64,000 bases of DNA, taken from positions 9,114,043-9,178,042 of the forward strand of contig CM055742.1 in assembly GCA_029465975.1 (NCBI GenBank), read 5' to 3'. Under the pieces are notes generated by a model. The model was given only the letters and a program-made list of their open reading frames with translations, was not told the DNA's origin and did not search any database. Origin of the DNA: Dallia pectoralis. Its lineage: Eukaryota; Chordata; Actinopteri; Esociformes; Umbridae. The translations under genes and the position numbers were made by a program. Shown here in pieces: positions 35,306 through 47,700 of the stretch (its first letter is position 1; each line of letters starts with the position of its first letter).

Positions 35306-36141
35306 GAGCCTTCGCTGTGTTTTTTATTACAGGACAAAAAGCTAACTAGACTGAACCACATCTGAAATGACAGGAGATATTCAAAAGTGGTGTGTTTAAA
35401 TTAAAAGAATTTATGCTCATTTATATCATTTGTGCCAAGAGGATATTGTTTGCTTTACAGGACCCTTCACAACAAACACAATGAAAACCTGTCAACTTTC
35501 AAAACCTTTAACATTTGTGCTGAAGTGGTAACAATTAATTACATTCATACTAAACAAAATCCTATGTGAATATTGTATTCATAGCAGAAGAAAAAAATGT
35601 TACTTATTTCTAAAAACAGTAGTAAATCCCAAAAAAGGGTTTGTACCTTTAGAGTAGTGGAGCATATTAAAGTAGTAACTTACTGACAACTTTGTTTCAA
35701 GTACTCTTCTTTAAAAGCTAGGTTCGGCACTGGTACATTGGCTAAACTGAGGTTATTAGGCATTTAAGTTGTATTCTTTAAGAATAAATATTATTTCATG
35801 GGTCCTAACATTTATGAAGGAACTCATGTCTCCAATGCTGGTAAGACGCTTTTCCAAGACCATTTGGGCCACAGACCTTAAACGTATGACAAGCATCTTC
35901 AAGCTGTGTTCCTGTATCAGATACACTATCACCATCACCTTTAAACTAAATCATTAGACCTGCTTACAATCTGTGTCCTTACTCCTGATCTTGGGCTGAT
36001 TGTCTCCGTTATTAGTTTAGATTTAAAGTCTTTAAATCATCCCAACCGTCTTAAAATGAGTGACTTGGACACTCGGGATGAAGGATTTGTGTTAGGACCA
36101 TGTGCAGACGAGGCTTCAGAAACGCTTTCACGTCAGATGCT

Positions 36142-39100
36142 TCACCAAGGCATACAAGGGTTTGGGCAGTCACGGATGTAGGACTCCAGTGTGCCCGTGG
36201 ACACCTCCATCAATGTGGTGTACGTAGTCAGCTGCAACAGCAAGAAGACAGTGTCACTCGAGTGGTCCTTAGAAAACTATGAAAGGCTTTCTCCACTGAA
36301 GGAGGAGTATTTTTTGCGAGGAAGCCTTTGAGGATGACTCATTGAGCGAGGAAAAGGGAATAGTCGATCAAACGGCAAGGCAACGACTCACCTTGTTCAA
36401 GACCGGTTTTGTCGACAGCACGTCATACACGGTCTTACGGGAAATGTTCTGAGGTGAAAAAAAAAAAATAAGAGTAGGATGATGGCTTATCTTGGAGCTT
36501 TGGTAGCACAGAAGATCACCACACATGTATTATGTTATCAAATACAGGAAATGAGAACAAAAGCTCCTGTCCGTTTCTTGTTAGTTTTCTGCCTTATTAT
36601 GAGTGTACCGGTGTACTCACTGACTGCATGGTCTGGTTCATACACTTCATTGCTGGAGTCCTGCGGTCATCCAGGAACAGAGGGTCTTGCCAGTGGTCGT
36701 AGTTAGTCTCCAGGACATACCAGCGGCCCTGCTTCAGATCAATCCTAAACAATAGAAGGACAAGGACTTAACAGAACAAGACGGCACCAGTTTGAATTAG
36801 GAATATCTGTACATTCATCCTGGCTGAGCTATCAACCTAGAACAATGGCTCACAAACTTTTCATTCAGGTGTAACAATATACGTACTTACGTGGAGTGCA
36901 ACTGAGGGCTGCAATTTGAACTCATAATCAAATTAAATGTTTTACCAGCCTCCTGTCTGACATTGAATATGATTTTAGGTAATAATTTAACAGTGATTAA
37001 TGTTATATATAAATTTATGTTTAAGAGACATTCTAAAAACAAGCAGTCTTTATTCTGGCTAAAGGAGTTTGTGCCAACCTAAAACACTGGTGTTTTGTTG
37101 CAGGCACAGCACAGCAAAAAAATACATTGAAATATTGTCAAAACTAAATCATATTCCGTTAAGAGTACTGTATCAACACCCCGAACAACAGTCTGCAGCC
37201 TCATTAGATCCACAGCAACTTGATTCAGCAAAATATCTACTTTCACTAAGTCTCATATATGTGATTTCAGCCACTTACTCCCAGATGTCAAGGCTGAGTA
37301 TTCTGGAGCGGGTAATGACACAGCCTTGGCCGGTTTGGTTTCCTCCCAGTATGAAGTAGGCTGGGGCCAGCAACTTAGTCTGGGCCAGGTGGATCTTGGC
37401 CTCTTCGTAGCTGGACACACAAAAAATACCTTTAAATACAGGAGGCCCAAATAGTTTGGGGGTGATTGTGTTTTCCTACAAATAAGAGCCTATTCGCATT
37501 AAAAAGAAGAAGTTGTTTAAATATCGTTTACACATCGATTGCCATTTGATACAAGAATGAAAATGGCAAGATACCTGGTGGCGTTTTCTAAGACGGAGCG
37601 AGTCAGGAAGCTCATCCACATCCCATCTCTTCTTCCCAGAATCCACTCCACAATGCCTGAGCGGGAAACACACACTCTTAGTGACGCCCGCTCTGCATTA
37701 ATCATAAGTCAGGAGTGTCCCAACGGGCGGAGAGATGAGTAGCTCACCAATATATCCTCCATCAAGACTGAAGCGTTCATTCATGGTCAGAGTAAAAGTG
37801 TGCTTTAAACAGAACAAGAAAAGGTTACATATTTGTTCAAACTGTTTTTGTAACACACTCAGATTTACAGTAGAGTTGAAAAGGCAGCGGGAAGCACCCA
37901 CATCTATTTGTACTTGGGACATAAGCCGCCTACCACTAAACGTAAATAACACATTTCCTGGACATGACTGGTATAAAACCGGCATGAAAAATCTGTTGCC
38001 AGAAAGCCACTTTAGGGTCACTTTCACAAGGTGTAGAAAGTTGGGATATTTTCCTTTAATAATATTGTTTGAACTCAAAAAGTTATATTCCAATTGTGCC
38101 TGCTCAGAGAGGCCCGGAAAAGACTGGAACTAACCGGTTTCATGCCGGTTAGCATTCCCACATAGCCGGCAAAGTTGGTGGACTTGAAGACTGTCTTGTT
38201 GCCTCTCTGGAAGTCAATGTTCACCACCAGAGGCTTGAGTTTCTCGGTTATCAGCCAGGAGCGGTTCTTTACGTCCCACCTGGTAAACAAAAACATAATT
38301 ATTTTTTATCAAAAAGGTGAAACAGGATTTTTACAAACATCTCATACCAGTTCATTTATCATTTGGTTCCCCTCCCCAGTTCATGATGTACTATATCCTT
38401 GCCTCAACTTAAAGATTGAAATGTTTCCTTCTGAGAACTCGTTGTGAAGCGTTTCTGATTATTATCGCACACTGCTCGCTCAACCAGGACGTTTGCTAAG
38501 ACACGGGGAACACATTCGCCAGCAAACAACCAGAACAGAGCTCACAGGCACCCAACCAGAGACAAGGAGTCACTACTGTGTGGAGACGAGGCAGACTTAA
38601 CCACAATGATACTACAGTACTGCTAGGAAAAGACGTATCCAACAGCCCCACTATGGGCCCCTCAGTCTCAATAAATCAAAGAAAAACAAACAAGCTTTAG
38701 ATTCGCATTTGTAAATCATAATTTAAGGTAAGGACGAAATGTAACAGTGTTTAAAGTTAGTATAAAGTCAATTTAAGGAGAAATATCGTACACGAAGAGC
38801 AGAGTTCATTACTTTGTGAACGTTGATCATGCATGCGGGGGGGGGGACATGACTATATAAATGTCTCAATGCTCGGCACGTGATGGACGTCAATGACTGC
38901 CTTGTGATTTGGTTGAGGTAACTAACACAAGTGAAAGAAACCTTAACATCCCATTCTGGGTTTTGAAAAATCAGCGGTTACATACTTACCCCATAAACAG
39001 TCCAAAGTCCAGATTCCGCCCATGGACAAGGTTACCTAACACAATTCAACAAGAAAAATTTAAAGATGTTAAAAAACAAATATATTTAAAAATATGTGTA

Positions 39101-40721
39101 GCCCTGATGTGCCTACAGTGAAAACCTGTGTGTGTCATATAAATAAAGTATGTATTCAAATCACATCATTCTCTCCACCCTATAGACAGCCACTACATTG
39201 AGTATTGTCCTTACTTTTTCTGGGTTAGTCTCATTGCATGTGAATCGCTCTGGTTAAGAGCTCCTGCTAACTGACTGAAATTCAACATGTTATAACACCA
39301 ACTGTTATAACACCAACGGCTTACCATTTGGGTCCTCTGCCACTAGCGAGGTACAAACAGTAAAAACCTCATAAAAGATGTTGAAGAGGACCACCTCACC
39401 TGGAATGGAGCAATTATAATAATAACATCAGAATAAAAATATCTAGAATCCCTTTTATTCACTAAGCATGTTTACAAGTACTATGGAGTTTCTAGAGGAA
39501 GTTCAACGCATAAATGAATATAATACATGATGAATTTACATTTTGTTTTGGTGTGTGTGTGCGCGTGTGTGTAGGATAATAGTCTATGATGGGATGCTGT
39601 GTATTACCAAGGGGAACACCAGAGGAAGTTGCGATTCCTTTTATTTCCTCGTTGAATGGGTACGGAAGGGTGCTCGCTATCAAAGGCTGCCGACAAGATG
39701 CAAAATCATTGACGGGGGATCAAACAAACAATTATTGCTATGATGTTAAGAGAGTGTGAAGTTAAATCAGCGCAACTAGCCAACACACTCACCAAATCAT
39801 TGTCGACCAAATCTATCAATTTCCCACTGGGAACGAAAGCATTGGCTAAATCCCTTATAGCCTGGATCATGTTGACAAACTGAAAAAACGAAAATGATCA
39901 ACGTCAACATTATATTCTGTAATCTGTAAATATATTCAAAGTAACCGAAAGTAATACGAGTGAGACATTTTGGCTTCTCTTCTCACCTCTGCTTTTTTGT
40001 CTGTAATTATTAGGTTCCATCTTTTGCTGGGAGGCAAATCCAGGTCTATGGTGTACCAGCTGACAGCTCCTTTGGATCTTTTTTTAACCAGAAGGGCATA
40101 ATGACAGTGCATTTTACATTGAGGTTATGTCACCATTCTATTAGTGTGTCATTGCACAATGCTGTCGTGCACGAGTTACAGTCACAAGTTGTAGTCGACA
40201 AACCCAGTTTCAATGGACAAGAGCTTGTTATTAAACAGATGCACCAGAACAAAAGCACATAACAATAAATAAATAAAATATTCCTTGGTCAAATGACAAC
40301 GTGTGCCGCCTTTTAAATATGCGTGTGCTGGGTGTCAAGAAGGCACAACTCATGCAACTTGTTTCTGTTTGGGTAATATCTCAGTACCTTGGATAGTGGG
40401 TAACATAATGTGATGAGTAGATAATGACATATACTTACGTTGGGCCTTTGGGGGGGTACATCCCTGTCCGACATTCTTCAGTGTACTGTTAAAGAGAGTA
40501 AAATACATTTTAAATAAAACAGGGGAAAATCACACTTGCCGGTACATAGACTAGTTACTGCCTTTAGGACCTGAGTTAAGGTACGGAGCATTAAATAATA
40601 ACTAATAACTAACCGTGTTAACAATATAAATAGAGTTATTTATTTTAATACTTACAGGCGGGATAAACTGTGCGGAAACTGCAGACATATACATTAAGAC
40701 CAGACACCAGACTGTATCCAT
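36142..40721 (-). CDS. asah1: Acid ceramidase (N-acylsphingosine amidohydrolase 1)
   Basis: Fourteen exons encode 391 aa (human 395): 40721-40656, 40485-40439, 40077-39987, 39879-39793, 39686-39608, 39399-39325, 39035-38990, 38279-38135, 37802-37748, 37656-37575, 37410-37279, 36744-36621, 36448-36392, 36231-36142. All borders are GT-AG and phases agree. The enzyme hydrolyses ceramide to sphingosine and fatty acid in lysosomes. Residues 1-18 form a signal peptide. The autocatalytic nucleophile is Cys139 in YEVFTVCTSLV, equivalent to human Cys143. HGRNLDFG, DFQRGNKTVFK, NERFSLDGGY, GGNQTGQGCVITR and DDRRTPAMKC follow. The sequons NRS, NKT, NAT, NQT, NQT and NIS occupy the six positions glycosylated in human. 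The end reads SYIRDCPNPCMPW. It converges on pcm1. Confidence 0.95.
39215..39288 (+). repeat. SINE tail remnant
   Basis: GTGAATCGCTCTGGTTAAGA followed by GCTCCTGCTAACTGACTGAA resembles the conserved tail of fish tRNA-SINEs ('TCGCTCTGGATAAGAGCGTCTGCTAAATGAC'). The tRNA-like head is missing. It lies in an asah1 intron. Confidence 0.5.
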
Positions 40722-41569
40722 GTTGTTCCTTGTTTGTATGTAATACTGTCTCTTAGGACTTCTGCTGCGGTTTGTAAATTACGGAAGTGGCTTTCCTCGT
40801 AACATAAGGACCGTACCATTACGTACCAGTGAGGGGGCGATCACGAGAAACATGGTTTGGTGCAATTCTCACTGATTAAGATACAGTATACATGTATATT
40901 CAGTTAAAATTGTAAATTGTTAAAACTATAAGTGCAGCTTGCAACTAGGCTTCTTGTGAAACGACATAAACACCCCACTAGCAGGCTGGTACACTCCAGT
41001 AAACACGGAAGTGAAGACCCCTGCACGTGTCTCGGTATGGCTGGGTCGGACTCATTATAAGACCCGAAAACAGGACTGGTAGACTTATGAGGCATTTCCA
41101 TTCTTTACTAATGCTGTCCAGCATGCATACATGTCATTTAAAGATCTGGAAAGTGTAACGACTGTTTTCATCTCGAAACCAATTGATGAAATTCCATTGT
41201 ACCTTCACTTAAGACCCTTCTTCAATTGTGTCCAGAAGGTTACGAAAAGAGAGCGAGGATATAATAAAATTGATAAGCCTTTGAGGTGGTTTTTGTAAAT
41301 GTGTTAGGGTTAGAATAAATATAACAAAAATTCAGATTTTATGCCACAAACTTAACTCATCGTTTTTCCATCTATGACAGTATGGTTTTCGCTTTTGGAA
41401 ACAAAAAGACAAATACTATACAAGCAGGAATTATGTCCTATATTAGACAAACAAATCCAGGAAGCAGTCTCGTTTTTTGACCAGTCAGATGGTTAAGGGA
41501 GAACACTTCATTGACAATACTCAAGACATTTTTTACAACAACTCCTTTTTTAACAACAAATAAAATATA

Positions 41570-41575
41570 TTTATT
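41570..41575 (-). terminator. frg1: frg1 polyadenylation signal
   Basis: A minus-strand AATAAA lies about 135 bases after the frg1 stop codon and is the first such signal downstream. It is called from motif and position only. Confidence 0.5.
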
Positions 41576-41707
41576 TATGATCAAATGGTACAATAAAACA
41601 AAATCACAATGCCAATTAAACATGACCAAGTAAATATAAACCTGTAGTTGTTTTCATATTAAAAAAAGAAACTGAAAGATGTGGCCAATCCATAAACTTC
41701 TGTTTCT

Positions 41708-44700
41708 TCACTTGCAGTAGCGGTCTGCTTTCATCTTTGCTCTCCTGTGGACGGACAAAGTGGGATCAGGTTGTTATCTAGAGTCCTTTCATAACCACCT
41801 GGCTATGTAAATAGCCATGACAAGATTAGTCTGTTTAAAGACATGTTTAAAGTGTGTTAGTAGATAAACCAGTTATGTGACCGACATTTTGAAAGTCAGT
41901 TACACATAATTCCGAGGGAATTCATAAAAGTCTAATCTAACCACCACTGAAATAGGTTTTTTTCATTAGTCATGCTTCCGCATGTCAGTTTAAGTACATA
42001 TACGTTTAGTCTTTAAATAAATACGCTTTTCCCACCTGTCTAACAGTTCTTCATGGAATTTGCCGTCTTTCCTGGCTTTTTTCAGTGTGGTGCCGTCCTC
42101 CTCATTTACCCTGAGACGTCTGTCCTGGAAACTCTGGAACTTCTTTCTAAAATGTCCAAAATTGTATATTACATGTCACAATGATACAAAGCACACAATA
42201 AGACACATGCCAAAATTGATACATATCAAAGAATCTGCAGCATTTGGGAGTTCGCTGTACTCCAATTACTTCCTTTACGTTTTTCCAATTTATTAAATAT
42301 TATAATTGACAATACAGAACTGCAATTTTGGCAAAGGGAGGTTGCATAAAATTCCATATGTGGGGTGCCACTAACATTGACATGTTTTTGCATACAGCGA
42401 TTTCTTTCTTGATTACATTTTCTTTGGTCTTTGAACAATTTTCACTCAATGGTTAGATTAGTGAAAGTTATCAGTGTAAGATTAAGCTGATAAACAACCA
42501 CAACATTTATTCAAAGCCTTTTTTGTTAATATTTTCTTCATGCTAAATTGGTAGACAGAAAATAGGACATATTGCGGAAGGTGTGCAATAGGCATTGGGC
42601 TTAGAATCGAACCCATGCTGCAGCAGTAAATGTGTAACAGCGCTAGTGACTATTGTTTTCAATCCATGGTGAATTGCACATGCTGTTGTGATTGAACAGT
42701 CTGCCATTCCCCTTTGGAATTTACACAAAAGCAGATTCCATTGCATAGGATAACAGGATAAAGGTTGATAAGTTATACACACCACCGTTCGAAATTAGAA
42801 ATGTCCTTGTTTTCCATTTAATGAGTTTTAATAAGTAATATAGTAAACTGAATAGGAAATTTTAATGGACAAAAACTGTGCCTTTATTTAGAAAACACAC
42901 TCCGTTGTGTAAATGTTACTTATTGTTCCCAAACAATCTCTTAATTTCATTTTAGATTTTTGGTTAAACGAAAGAAAAAAAAACAGAAGCGGAGACCATC
43001 AATTTTTAAGGCACTCGTAAACAAACATGGCGTGCCACAAGGCCTTAAAACAACCCCAGAGATGTATACCAAATGCTTCGACGCCATTTACGCCCTCTGG
43101 TGTGACAGTGGTTTATGATTCACACGCGGCTCTCCGTTCGTGCACCGCGTTCAGAGACGCTAAGCACTATATCACAGAGGCAGGCTCAAGGGCAGCCATT
43201 ATCAGTACGACAAGATGGCGAGTCAATTTCCCCCAGCGTTTTCTTCCTAGAGAGCGAAGGAGGAGATAACAAATGGAACGCGTCGAGGGGCGGCGGTGGG
43301 GGAGACGAGAGAAACGAAACACGACAGCCTTGTTCTCGTTCCCGGGAACTTAATGGGCTGCCGCGGGCCGTGGAAAGTGCCGGTGGCGTTCAGTCTCGGG
43401 GACTGCCCGTCCGCCTCCCCGTCTCCGGCCACTGTGTACTCGGCCCATCGATCAGCTTTTAATGGCACAGGATTGATGGGGTAGCGCCCCAGTGTTTTCC
43501 CTCGCCTCTTCCCACGGGCATCTGGGGCTTTGATTTGGATGTCAAAATGTCGCCGGAGCACAACATATGTCAGGGAAAATGCAGGGACAACACTGTCTGT
43601 GTGTACGGTCACACTGTTCACGCCTCGAACAAAGTGGTTGTCTTTCCTACATCCGACAATAGTCATTACTTGCCAGCAAGTGGATTAAAAACAGAAAAAT
43701 ATATTTACGGTGGATTAAATGTCCTATTACGAGTAAGAATATAATACACTAATATCGATGTCCAACTTATTTCTCAAGTCACATATGAACTTTTGTACTG
43801 CCGTCTTGGCCAGGACTCCCTTGAAAAAGAGATTCTGAATCTCAAGGGATTTCTCCTGGTTAAAATAACAATGGTATTGCTCTTTATCACATGAGTATGG
43901 GGCAGAGATTCATAAAAGAAGCGACTCCCAGAATGATTACCATATATTCAAATTACCATATAGTCAAATGACCTTATATTCAGATGACCATATATTCAAA
44001 TGACCATATATTCAAATTACCATATATTCAAATGACCATATATTCTAATCACCATCTAACTACCATACACTAAACTGTAAAGACACGATATTTTAAGGAA
44101 AATATTCTACTAACATGATCGGTTGACCATATTTACTGGAGCCTGGTAGCTAATAGAGAATATAGTTAAAGAGCCCTGCTGAATCAATCTACTGTAAACA
44201 CCCATAATCACAGTAAGAGCGTTCAAGCTATTTGAAGTTGTGCGGCCTAGGGTTGTCCAGCCATCTCAGACTCCGCCTCCGGTGTACATATGGCTACACC
44301 ATAGGTTTGTACCCGGCACACTCTTTCAGCTATAAAGCCCCACTTTGCAATCCAATAAAGCAGAATTATACAATAGAAATCTATATTTAAAAAACAATCG
44401 TTAATCTGACGTAGATAGAATCAACAGCACGTGCACGTACACGTAGTTCAGTTCGCAGTTCTTCACGTTGCCCCGGTCCTCGTCGGCAATATCGTCGTTC
44501 CGCTTCACCTCCCTCTCGGCGCACGACCGGACCTGTGTGTGATCATCACCGTGAGAAACAGAAGCGAATGCAAAACGTGTCGAATTTCCAATATCCCGGG
44601 CCCCCCTAATGTGTTGAAAGACATTTGTTTTTTGTTTCTCAACCCCCCGCGGAGACGTCATTGCTTTAGGATAGATACGCGATGGGTTTATCTCCTGTGA

Positions 44701-47700
44701 AATATACACATCACCTTAACCATCTCGTCGTCCCCCGCGGACTTGCTTTTTGCCTCGATGTCTCCACTTTCACTGTAGGAGATGAAACAGCTATTTGACG
44801 CCATAAGAGCCATTTTCCCCTGGAAGGGCGAAGAGCGAGGAAGCAAATAGATGAAAGATGAGTAATACCTGATGCCAATGCACCATTTGCAAAGTAAAAG
44901 CTCAATTATGTAGTGTCAAGCATTCTCTCAAATACAAAGGTGCAGAAAACCCGCCGTTGGTGCTGGACGGTATACACTAGCGGTATGCACTATCGCACGC
45001 TATGACTCGATTTGAAAAATAAAGGTATGCATTGACTTTGAAGATTGTTTTTTGACTGACAGCGCGGCTCACTCACGTCCTGGAAAACCGGCTCCCACTG
45101 TTCCCGGGAACCGATGGCGTCGGAGCGCCCGACCACGACCCCGTCGGAGGTGATCCCGAGATACTTCCCGTAGCCAGACTTCAGGGCCACCCTGCGGGGA
45201 AAAACAACACAAACAAAAACTCCTGGATACTGGCAGTTGAATTAAATAAAAGAGAAATAGTATCTAAACAACATAAGCAAATAGACTTTTAAACGCTCTT
45301 TTTGAGATTAAAGTCTAGGCCTACAAATATAGCGATTGTTCTCCGGAGGCGTATTAGAAATGTACCATTCAGATTTAAAGAAAGTAAAGGTGTGTCGGCG
45401 ATGTTCACTACGTTTATTCACACCCACCTAGAGTCTGACAGTTTGATGGCAGTGAACTGCTCCGGAGGGTCCGGCCCTTCATCTTCTGCAAAACACAAGG
45501 GACAACGATTCCTCTTTAAAGGTGTGAATTAATGATTGACATTTTAATCACGCAGTGTCGAACGGGTCAAAACATTGTGTACGCGTTTTCAATTTCCGAC
45601 TGGTGTTTGTGTAATTGAGCCGCCTGGTCCCCGGGGAAGGAGAGAGCCACAGCGGTGAAGGTTTGAATTGAAATAATATTTTCATCCTTCAATTTGCCTT
45701 TGTCAAAGAATTCTCCATTTGCATCAAATTACAGCCTCGCGGAACTCTGGTATTCTAGGTGTCAATTGGCAGAGGTAAACCTAGATTTGTCTGTCCAGAA
45801 CACTTTTTCCTATCTTCCTTCCGTCCAGTGTCTGTGTTCCTTTGCCCATTTGAATCTCTTCGTCTTATTGGCCAGTCTGAGATGCAGCTTTTTCTTTGCA
45901 ACTCTGCCTAGAAGGCCAGATTCCCATGGTCTCTATCTATATACACTGATGTTATACAAGTCGTTATCGCCGCGTGTCAAATATGCTGTTTGTCCTCTGC
46001 ATGCCTCCAAAACAGTGCCAACCCACTGGAGCATGTACTCCACAAAACTCCTGAGGGTGTCCTGTGGTATCTGGCACCAAGACATTATGACAGACCCCTG
46101 AATGTGTCCTGTGGTATCTGGCACCAAGACATTATGACAGACCCCTGAATGTGTCCTGTGCTATCTGGCACCAAGACATTATGTCAGACCCCTGAATGTG
46201 TCCTGTGGTATCTGGCACCAAGACATTAGCAGCAGATCCTTCAGGTCTTGTAGGTCGTGAGGTGGAGCCACCATAAATCGTACTTTGTGGTACAGCACAT
46301 CCGACTGATGTTCAATTGAACTGAGATCTGGGGATATTCAGAGCAAGGCCTTTTAATCAGGTTCTTCAAACCATTCCCGACCCGGAACAATGTGATTTCC
46401 TGCAGAAACAGGCCACTGCCATCATGGAACACCATTTCTATAAAAGACTGTGCCAGTGTCAAAATGATGTCCACGCAACCTAGGGTATCCCAGCAGAACA
46501 TTTCTCAGAACCTTCATCTCCCCACAGTTTCCCACACTTATTGAACACATGGCCTAAGGCCTTGCCAAAAAAAAGCCTGGTGTTAATCCAAGTTATTGGA
46601 TGGGTGTATTTATACCCTGCCAATGCAAATACACAGCTGTCCTTCCTCCATCGGTTGCCAAACAGGAAGGAAAATGCACAACGTTCGCCTGCAATTCGTT
46701 TCGAGTTTAATTTGAATGGTAAAAAAATACCCCGAATGGATTAACACACATTTGAAGCTACTCCACAATACGACCCTAAATGACAGAGAAAAAAGGGGAA
46801 GCGGGTACAAAAAATATATTTAAAAACACACAAGACTCAAATGTGATATTGCAGATGCGTTGTACTGAATTTGAAGCAGTATTGAGAGCACAACACATTA
46901 AAGGTGACACTTCCTGTTTTGAGTATGCTTGACGCCAGCGAGACACAATAAAAAAGCCAGATTTATAGCTTATAACCCGGGTTCTTCGATCTTCTACAGT
47001 GTCATCTGCTTGTCACTGCTCGTCACCGCTTCACAGAGGACATTCACAACTTTTCTCACCATGACAGAGCTGAATTCCTTCACACTGCTGCCCTTCCACC
47101 GAAAATCCCATCAAAGGACGAAAACCTCTAGGCCCACTCGCTCGCTCGCCCTTTTACTCCCGTCTGCTTTCATCTCATTTAAATGAGTTGGCCTCCAGGG
47201 TTAGAGAGCTTCACTAAGGGAATAGCGATGCTTCATGTTTTTATCTCCTAGATCGTGAATTGAATCTCAGAATGGTCTACGTTTCAGTATTTAGAAGGTA
47301 CATGGTTTTGTTATGTGTGTCTCTCTTAAAGCAGAAAAAGTGTTTAGAAAAAGCTCCTACTGATCTCCCAGAACTACTCAAATGTAACTCAAAATGACCT
47401 TAAAAGCCCAGAAGTACCTGAAACCTAAAAAGCATTCAAAACGACTGCAAATCGGTAGTAAAAACGACTCAAAATAACCCACAAGTCGTCTAAGAGAGTT
47501 GAGCTAGCAAAGTAAAATAGTATGTTTGTTAGAGAGAATCAACTGTGAACAAAATGGATCTGGGGATGGTGAGATAACACCAGAGTTCAGTGAGCTCGTG
47601 GATTGGTAGAAAATAAGGCCAGACGTGGTCAAATAAGGAGAGGGGCAAGGTGCTGATGGACTTTGTATTTGATCAAAAGGATCTTGGATGTGGTGAGAGG

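Noticed and set aside
43247..43666. 139-codon minus-strand frame in a CpG-rich patch inside frg1 intron 7
   Set aside because: No recognised domain, no supported splice partners, and its N-terminal third is a dispersed repeat. It may be only GC-rich open sequence.
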